A stretch of 10,354 nt of DNA from Roseiarcus sp049509635 (GTDB taxonomy: Bacteria; Pseudomonadota; Alphaproteobacteria; Rhizobiales; Beijerinckiaceae), in NCBI GenBank assembly GCA_049509635.1, contig JBEKZS010000194.1, positions 1-10,354 on the forward strand. The letters are read 5' to 3'. A model generated the notes under the pieces. The model saw only the letters and a program-made list of their open reading frames with translations, did no database searches and was not told where the DNA came from. The translations under genes and the position numbers were made by a program. Positions 5,448 to 10,354 of the stretch are shown here, one piece after another (positions within the stretch are counted from its first letter, which is position 1; the number at the start of each line of letters is the position of its first letter).

Positions 5448-6434
5448 TCATTCCCCGGCTGGCGCCTCGTCCTTCTGCGGCGGCGCGTCGGGCGGATCGT
5501 TCGGCTGGCTGTCGCCGGGGCCGTCGAACCCGAAGCTGGGTCGCGCCCGGCGCCGGCGGCCGCGCGCCGGAAATCGAGGTTCGCCCTCGCCATAGGCGAA
5601 CGACCCCGCCTCGGTCTGGCCTTCCGACAGCGACGGCTGAAGCTGTTCGACCGGCGCGGCGGGCGCCGAAAATTGCGGATCGGCGACGTCGGGCTGCGCA
5701 TTGGCGCGCGGCGGCGCGGTGATGAACGAGGGCAGCGTCGGCGAGGCGACCGGCTCGGCCGGCCCCGCCTCGCGCGGCGGAGCGGGATCGCGGTAGGGAC
5801 GAAATTCGCGCGGCCTGTTGTCGCGCGGAAATCGGTTGTCCCTGACTTCGCGCGGCGCGTCCTGCCGATCCGGATAGGGCCGGTTTTCGCGCGGTCCCCG
5901 GTCGGGCGGCCGATTGTGCGCCCGGTCGGGACGGCCCTGGTAGCCGCGGTCGACCTGGGGCTGGCGATCATTGTCGTAGGGCGCGCGCTCCTGATACGGC
6001 TGGGTCTGCGGCTGCGGCGGGGGCGGAGGCGGCGCGATTCCGGTCTGGCCCTGATAGGGCGCCGGCGTCCGTTCCGGGGGAGAGGCGAAGCGATCGGACA
6101 GGCCGCCGAAATCGTCGTCGTCATCGAGATCGTCGTTCTCGGCCTCGCCGGCCGGCCGCGCCGAGCCGTTCTGCTGCTGCGCCTGGGCCGCCTGCGCGGC
6201 GGCGATCAGGCGAAAATAGTGCTCGGCATGTTGCAGATAATTCTCGGCCGCGACCGGATCGCTGCTGGTATGGGCGTCGCGCGCGAGCTGCAGGTATTTT
6301 TCGGCGACGTGATGCGCGTTGCCCCTGATCTTTACGTCGGGCCCGTTCGATTCATAGGATCGCGTCAAGGGATTGGGTCCCCGGCGATTGTTGTTGGGGC
6401 GGCTACGCATGCGCTTGTTCTGACCAGGTCTCAT
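5448..6434 (-). CDS. DUF4167 domain protein with long disordered tail
   Basis: This 328-residue protein has the conserved alphaproteobacterial DUF4167 domain at its N-terminus (about residues 1-82). It opens with a basic leader (MRPGQNKRMRSRPNNNRRGP) and goes on with LTRSYESNGPDVKIRGNAHH and VAEKYLQLARDAHTSSDPVA, ending in AENYLQHAEHYFRLIAAAQ, a helical part. The remaining 245 residues are low complexity and surely disordered: an acidic run DDLDDDDDFGG at 101-111, a proline run at 135-140, many R-D/E-N-R repeats at about 175-215, and a basic patch ARGRRRRARP near 295. The function is unknown. The basic leader and RNA-binding-like disorder suggest nucleic acid binding, which is inference. The ATG at 6434 has AAGGA (complement at 6441-6445) with a 6-base spacer. 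In related genomes the family often follows prmC, and it does so here, though after a 430-base gap that probably contains its own promoter. Confidence 0.9.
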   Translation of the reverse strand: MRPGQNKRMRSRPNNNRRGPNPLTRSYESNGPDVKIRGNAHHVAEKYLQLARDAHTSSDPVAAENYLQHAEHYFRLIAAAQAAQAQQQNGSARPAGEAENDDLDDDDDFGGLSDRFASPPERTPAPYQGQTGIAPPPPPPQPQTQPYQERAPYDNDRQPQVDRGYQGRPDRAHNRPPDRGPRENRPYPDRQDAPREVRDNRFPRDNRPREFRPYRDPAPPREAGPAEPVASPTLPSFITAPPRANAQPDVADPQFSAPAAPVEQLQPSLSEGQTEAGSFAYGEGEPRFPARGRRRRARPSFGFDGPGDSQPNDPPDAPPQKDEAPAGE

Positions 6435-6866
6435 TGACTGTCCTTAGCTTCCTGACCGTCTATGCCTTTCGAGGCGCGACGCCCGCGAGAGTTTTGCAAC
6501 ATCCCGGATTCTCAAATTATTTAAGGTACGCCATGCCAGATCGACCCGGGCGCGCAAAGCGCGGCGACCAATCTGAGCCCTGGCGTCGACCCGCGCGCGA
6601 CCGGAGCCTGTCGCGGCGCCCCGCCACGCTCGAGAACATTTGGATGCGTCAACGGCCGCCTCGTGGCCCCACGATTTGCCGGCGGCTAAAGTCTCTTCGC
6701 TGGTCGCCAATCTCGAACGGTTGATGGTGCGGCCGGATGATGGAGCCGAACTCCATAGGCAGCTTCGCAACTCTCGCCCGGACTGCAACGCGAAGAGGAT
6801 TCCGATGCAGACACTAGTCTTTTTTTCGGTCCGCGCCAAGCGGCTTCTTTCGGCGCGGCGAATTTT
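6435..6866. other. 430-base gap between prmC and DUF4167, probable leader/promoter region
   Basis: I see no convincing gene here. A - strand frame (6839-6444, TTG start) and + strand frames (for example 6640-6948) are open, but lack ribosome binding sites and familiar motifs and have patternless, Arg/Ser-rich composition. The gap holds an AT-rich patch at about 6511-6526 (CTCAAATTATTTAAGG on the + strand) about 80-90 bases before the DUF4167 start. That would suit a - strand promoter, but I cannot identify a good -35/-10 pair. A run of seven T residues lies at 6820-6826 on the + strand next to the hairpin listed separately. The rest is featureless to my eye. Confidence 0.45.
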
Positions 6867-6867
6867 T
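6831..6867 (+). terminator. Terminator-like hairpin facing away from prmC
   Basis: On the + strand CCGCGCC (6831-6837) pairs with GGCGCGG (6852-6858). An inner AAG-CGG-CTT mini-stem continues the left arm and leaves a 5-base bulge. CGAATTTTT follows, so the T run (6863-6867) is placed as in an intrinsic terminator for + strand transcripts. The T run touches the prmC stop codon (6867-6869). On the - strand, the direction of prmC, the hairpin is followed by ACCG and an A run, which would not terminate. A + strand transcript ending here has no obvious gene, so this may be an antisense or small RNA end, or just a structured 3' end protecting the prmC message. Confidence 0.35.
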
Positions 6868-7757
6868 CAGAAGGCCCCCGCCGCCCCGTCCTCCGGCCCG
6901 CTGGCGCCGCCGGCGACGATGCGGGTGAAACCCGCGAGATCGCGATAGGTTGCCGGGGCGGCCAAGCCTCGGGCGGCGAGGATCGCGCCGACGGCCGCCG
7001 CCTGCCCCGCGCCGATCTCGAGATAGAAGCGGCCGCCCGCGCCGAGCAGCGCCGCCAGCGCCGGCGCGATCGCCCGGTAGGCGTCGAGCCCGTCGGCGCC
7101 GCCGTCGAGCGACAGCGCGGGATCGTGATCCCGGACCTCGCGCGCCAGTCCCCGGATCGCCGCGCGCGCGACATAGGGCGGATTCGAAACGACGATGTCG
7201 AAGCCTCCGCGCAACGCGGCGCCCCAGGAGCCGACGACGACGCGCGCGCGGGCCTCCAATCCGCACGCGGCGAGATTGGCGCGCGCCAGGCGCGCGGCCG
7301 GCGCCGAGACGTCCACCCCGATTCCGGTGGCGATCGGGAACTCCGTCAGCAAGGCGCACAGGATCGCGCCCGAGCCGACGCCGAGATCGAGGATTCGCAG
7401 CGGCGCGCGGCGTCGCTGGCGCGATTCGCTCAGCACGGCCTCGACGAGGGTCTCGGTGTCCGGGCGCGGATCCAGGACGTCGGGCGACAGCGCGAGCGGC
7501 AGGCCCCAGAACTCGCGCCGCCCGAGGATGCGCGACACCGGCTCGCCGCGAACCCTGCGGCCGACCATCGGCGCGAGACGCTCGATCGTCGCCGCGCCCA
7601 CCGCGGCGTCCGGCGCACGGATCAGGTCGGAACGCGTGACCCCCGCGGCCGCGCAGAGCAACAGGCGCGCGTCGGCCAGGCAATCCTCCACCCCCGCCTG
7701 CGCGAACAGGCCGGCGATCGCGTCGATCGTGGCGGCGCGGGTTGCGTCCGCGCGCAA
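6867..7757 (-). CDS. prmC: Release factor glutamine N5-methyltransferase PrmC
   Basis: PrmC (HemK) uses S-adenosylmethionine to methylate the glutamine of the GGQ motif in peptide release factors RF1 and RF2, which speeds translation termination. From the TTG start the protein has 296 residues. The N-terminal helical domain includes CLADARLLL (about 26-34). The linker EPVSRILGRREFWGLPL is followed by LDPRPDTETLVEAVL (about 95-109). The Rossmann-type SAM site is RILDLGVGSGAILCALL (about 121-137) and the catalytic NPPY (192-195) precedes ALSLDGGADGLDAYRAI. The last 14 residues run past the usual end. The start is uncertain. TTG at 7757 gives the family's usual N-terminal length but lacks a Shine-Dalgarno sequence and lies inside a hairpin. 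GTG at 7820 has a GAGG 7 bases upstream but lies 49 bases inside secA and adds 21 residues. Either way translation should be coupled to secA. In many relatives prmC follows prfA instead, and no prfA is seen here. Confidence 0.92.
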   Translation of the reverse strand: MRADATRAATIDAIAGLFAQAGVEDCLADARLLLCAAAGVTRSDLIRAPDAAVGAATIERLAPMVGRRVRGEPVSRILGRREFWGLPLALSPDVLDPRPDTETLVEAVLSESRQRRRAPLRILDLGVGSGAILCALLTEFPIATGIGVDVSAPAARLARANLAACGLEARARVVVGSWGAALRGGFDIVVSNPPYVARAAIRGLAREVRDHDPALSLDGGADGLDAYRAIAPALAALLGAGGRFYLEIGAGQAAAVGAILAARGLAAPATYRDLAGFTRIVAGGASGPEDGAAGAF

Positions 7758-7760
7758 CCC
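7739..7760 (-). repeat. Perfect 8-bp hairpin between secA stop and prmC
   Basis: GGGTTGCG (7739-7746) and CGCAACCC (7753-7760) form a perfect inverted repeat with a 6-base loop. In the - strand transcript it begins 11 bases after the secA stop codon (7772-7774). The candidate TTG start of prmC (7755-7757) lies within its first arm. It has no T run and so is not a classic terminator. It could hide the TTG until ribosomes finishing secA melt it, which would couple the two genes, or simply protect a secA 3' end. Confidence 0.5.
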
Positions 7761-7771
7761 GGCAGGCGGGT

Positions 7772-10354
7772 TCAGGTCAGCATGCCGTGACAATGCTTGT
7801 ATTTCTTGCCGGAGCCGCACGGGCAGGCCTCATTGCGGCCGACCTTGCCCCAGGTCGAGGGATTCTTGGGGTCGCGCGCGACCGCTTCGGCGAGCGCCGG
7901 GCCGGCCACGGCGCCGACCGAGGCGGCGGCGAATTCGCCCGGGCCGGGATTGCCGCCGGCGCCGGCGAATGTCGCTTCGTTGAGGCCGGTCAGCGGATCC
8001 AGATGCTGGAACTGCATCGGCGGCGGCGCGGGTTCGGGCGCCTGGAACCGCACTTCGATCCGCATCATCTGCGCGATCACCGCCTCGTGCCAGCGCTCGA
8101 TCAGGGTCTTGAACAGTTCGAACGCCTCCGACTTGTACTCGTTGAGCGGATCGCGCTGGGCCAGACCGCGCCAGCCGATGACCTGGCGCAGATGATCGAG
8201 CGTCACCAGATGATCGCGCCAGAGATGATCGAGCGCCTGCAGGATCACCTGCTTCTCGACGTAGCGCATCGCCTCCGGCGTATTGCGGCTGACCCGTTCG
8301 GCATAGGCCTCGTCGGCGGCCTTGTGCAGCCGCTCGCTCATTTCCTCGTCGGCGATGCCCTCTTCCCTGGCCCAGTCGGCGACCGGCAGGTCGAGATTGA
8401 GCATCGCCTGGACGCCATCCCTCAGGCCCTGGATGTCCCAGGCCTCGGGATAGGCGTCGGCGGGGATGTGCTTGGATACGAGGTCGTCGATCACGTTGGC
8501 GCGCATTTCGGCGATCGTCGGCTCGAGCGATTCCTGCGCCATCATCTTGCGCCGGTCCTCGAAGATGACCTTGCGCTGGTCGTTCATCACATTGTCGAAC
8601 TTCAGCACGTTCTTGCGCATGTCGAAGTTGCGCGCCTCGACCTTCTGCTGCGCCTTCTCGAGCGCCTTGTTGATCCAGGGATGGACGATCGCTTCGTCCT
8701 CCTTCAGTCCGAGGCGCTTGAGCATCGCGTCCATGCGCTCGGAGCCGAAGATGCGCATCAGGTCGTCCTGCAGCGACAGGAAGAATTTCGAACGTCCCGG
8801 ATCGCCCTGACGGCCGGCGCGGCCGCGCAGCTGGTTGTCGATGCGGCGGCTCTCGTGCCGCTCGGTGCCGATGATGTAGAGGCCGCCCGCCTCGATCGCC
8901 TTGCGCTTGAACTCCTCGACCTCGGCGCGGATCGAGGCCTCGCGGGCGACGCGCTCGTCGCCCTGGGCGAGCGGATCGCATTCCTGGGCGACGCGCATCT
9001 CGACATTGCCGCCGAGCTGGATGTCGGTGCCGCGCCCGGCCATGTTGGTGGCGATCGTGATCGCGCCCGGCACGCCGGCCTCGGCGACGATATAGGCTTC
9101 CTGCTCGTGGAAGCGCGCGTTCAGCACGGCGAACAGTTTCGACGGCTCGCCCCGGCGCGCGGAGGCGTAGAGGTCGGACAGCGCGAGCGGCCTGGCGAAG
9201 TCGATCTTGGTGTAGCCGGCCTTTTCCAGCACCTCGGCGAGCTGCTCGGATTTCTCGATCGACGTCGTGCCGACCAGCATCGGCTGCATCTTGGCGTTGG
9301 CGGCTTCGATCTCGCGCACGACCGCGCGCAGCTTTTCGGCGCCCGTGCGATAGACCTCGTCGTCCTCGTCGAGCCGGTTCACCGGCCGGTGGGTCGGGAT
9401 CTCGACGACTTCGAGCTTGTAGATTTCGGCGAATTCGTCGGCCTCGGTCGCCGCCGTGCCGGTCATTCCGGCGAGTTTCTTGTAGAGGCGGAAATAGTTC
9501 TGGAACGTGATCGAGGCGAGCGTGACGTTCTCCGGCTGGACCTGGACGTGCTCCTTGGCCTCGAGCGCCTGGTGCAGCCCCTCGGAATAGCGCCGGCCGG
9601 GCATCATCCGGCCGGTGAATTCGTCGACGATGACGAGTTCGCCGTTGCGGACGATGTAGTCCTTGTCGAGCTGGAACAGCTTGTGCGCGCGCATGGCCTG
9701 GTTGACGTGGTGGACCAGGGTCACGCTGGTCGCCTCGTAGAGCGAGCCCTCCTTCAGCAGGCCCGCCTCGCGCAGCAGCTCCTCGACATGCTCGTTGCCG
9801 GCCTCGGTCAGATTGACCGTGCGCTGCTTCTCGTCGAGCTCGTAGTCGGCGCGCGCCAGCCGCGGGATCAGCGCGTTGACGGAATTGTAGAGATCGGACC
9901 GGTCGTCGGAAGGCCCCGAGATGATCAGCGGCGTGCGCGCTTCGTCGACCAGGATGGAGTCGACCTCGTCGACGATCGCGTAGTTGTGGCCGCGCTGCAC
10001 CATGTCGGCCATGTCATATTTCATGTTGTCGCGCAGGTAGTCGAACCCGAATTCGTTGTTCGTCCCGTAGGTGATGTCGGCGCCGTAGGCCTGGCGGCGC
10101 TGGTTGTCGTCGAGGCCATGCACGATCACCCCGACGCTCATGCCGAGGAACCGGTAGATCTGGCCCATCCATTCGGAATCGCGGCGCGCGAGATAATCGT
10201 TGACGGTGACGACGTGGACGCCCTTGCCTTCGAGCGCGTTGAGGTAGGTGGCGAGCGTGGCCACCAGCGTCTTGCCTTCGCCGGTGCGCATTTCGGCGAT
10301 CGCGCCCTCGTGAAGAACCATGCCGCCGATCAGCTGCACGTCGAAATGACGCTG
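7772..10354 (-). CDS. secA: Preprotein translocase ATPase SecA, 5' end outside window
   Basis: SecA is the ATP-driven motor that pushes unfolded preproteins through the SecYEG channel at the inner membrane. The visible part is 860 residues; about 80 N-terminal residues are missing, compared with about 900-915 in relatives. It begins QRHFDVQLIGGMVLHEGAIA, so the window edge is inside the gene. Seen in order are the Walker A MRTGEGKT (visible residues 22-29), NDYLARRD, Walker B VDEVDSILVDEARTP (about 128-142), FQNYFRLYKKLAGMTGTAAT, the second nucleotide-binding fold with TNMAGRGTDIQLGG and NQLRGRAGRQGDPG, then the helical scaffold (KALEKAQQKVEARNFDMRK). The C-terminus has a Pro/Ala/Gly-rich linker and the zinc-binding tail CPCGSGKKYKHCHG (Cys-x-Cys-x8-Cys-His), which contacts SecB. 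Nothing is missing or altered in the visible part. It leads a - strand run with prmC directly downstream. Confidence 0.98.
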   Translation of the reverse strand, partial: QRHFDVQLIGGMVLHEGAIAEMRTGEGKTLVATLATYLNALEGKGVHVVTVNDYLARRDSEWMGQIYRFLGMSVGVIVHGLDDNQRRQAYGADITYGTNNEFGFDYLRDNMKYDMADMVQRGHNYAIVDEVDSILVDEARTPLIISGPSDDRSDLYNSVNALIPRLARADYELDEKQRTVNLTEAGNEHVEELLREAGLLKEGSLYEATSVTLVHHVNQAMRAHKLFQLDKDYIVRNGELVIVDEFTGRMMPGRRYSEGLHQALEAKEHVQVQPENVTLASITFQNYFRLYKKLAGMTGTAATEADEFAEIYKLEVVEIPTHRPVNRLDEDDEVYRTGAEKLRAVVREIEAANAKMQPMLVGTTSIEKSEQLAEVLEKAGYTKIDFARPLALSDLYASARRGEPSKLFAVLNARFHEQEAYIVAEAGVPGAITIATNMAGRGTDIQLGGNVEMRVAQECDPLAQGDERVAREASIRAEVEEFKRKAIEAGGLYIIGTERHESRRIDNQLRGRAGRQGDPGRSKFFLSLQDDLMRIFGSERMDAMLKRLGLKEDEAIVHPWINKALEKAQQKVEARNFDMRKNVLKFDNVMNDQRKVIFEDRRKMMAQESLEPTIAEMRANVIDDLVSKHIPADAYPEAWDIQGLRDGVQAMLNLDLPVADWAREEGIADEEMSERLHKAADEAYAERVSRNTPEAMRYVEKQVILQALDHLWRDHLVTLDHLRQVIGWRGLAQRDPLNEYKSEAFELFKTLIERWHEAVIAQMMRIEVRFQAPEPAPPPMQFQHLDPLTGLNEATFAGAGGNPGPGEFAAASVGAVAGPALAEAVARDPKNPSTWGKVGRNEACPCGSGKKYKHCHGMLT

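Noticed and set aside
4007..6437. Two long + strand open frames opposite the dipeptidase and DUF4167 genes
   Set aside because: Both are antisense shadows; the - strand frames show full family motifs and start signals.
6444..6839. Possible 131-codon gene on the - strand between prmC and DUF4167
   Set aside because: TTG start without ribosome binding site, no recognisable motif and composition typical of untranslated GC-rich DNA.
1..10354. CRISPR array, insertion sequence, toxin-antitoxin or phage defence system
   Set aside because: No regularly spaced repeats, transposase motifs, paired small genes or defence domains are visible anywhere in the window.

Overview
This window is a GC-rich stretch of bacterial chromosome that reads as alphaproteobacterial. 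The pointers are a DUF4167 protein (a family I know only from Alphaproteobacteria), the alphaproteobacterial form of single-domain YggT, a SecA with the long DIQLGG-type alphaproteobacterial core, and a mesaconyl-CoA hydratase of the ethylmalonyl-CoA pathway. Hyphomicrobiales or Rhodospirillales are the best guesses; I cannot narrow it further from sequence alone.

Left end (1-830): the first 120 bases are only about 40% GC by hand count. They belong to the 3' end of an unrecognised gene on the + strand that enters from outside the window. About 550 bases without a convincing gene follow, holding one weak, possibly decayed ORF. Next come, on the - strand, a tRNA-Ala(CGC) gene (1907-1982) with a near-ideal sigma70 promoter and, 68 bases downstream of it, a DUF2891 gene (831-1838).

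Middle, + strand (2131-4113): yggT (small membrane protein), mch (mesaconyl-CoA hydratase) and an isochorismatase-family cysteine hydrolase gene lie head to tail with short gaps. The hydrolase gene is broken by an internal deletion of roughly a dozen codons that also shifts the frame. The reader meets one carbon-assimilation enzyme here, not a whole pathway.

Right part, - strand (4139-10354): in transcription order, secA (5' end outside the window), prmC, DUF4167 and an M19 membrane-dipeptidase-type gene. secA and prmC are almost contiguous; prmC uses a non-ATG start at or inside the secA 3' end. A 430-base gap with no convincing gene separates prmC from DUF4167. SecA drives Sec-dependent export and PrmC methylates release factors, both housekeeping roles.

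I looked for an undescribed system and did not find one. The window is mostly ordinary core genome. The items most worth a second look are the deletion-bearing hydrolase gene, the tRNA promoter with its GC-rich hairpin discriminator, the secA/prmC junction hairpin with ambiguous start, the reversed terminator-like hairpin beyond prmC, and the low-GC left edge.
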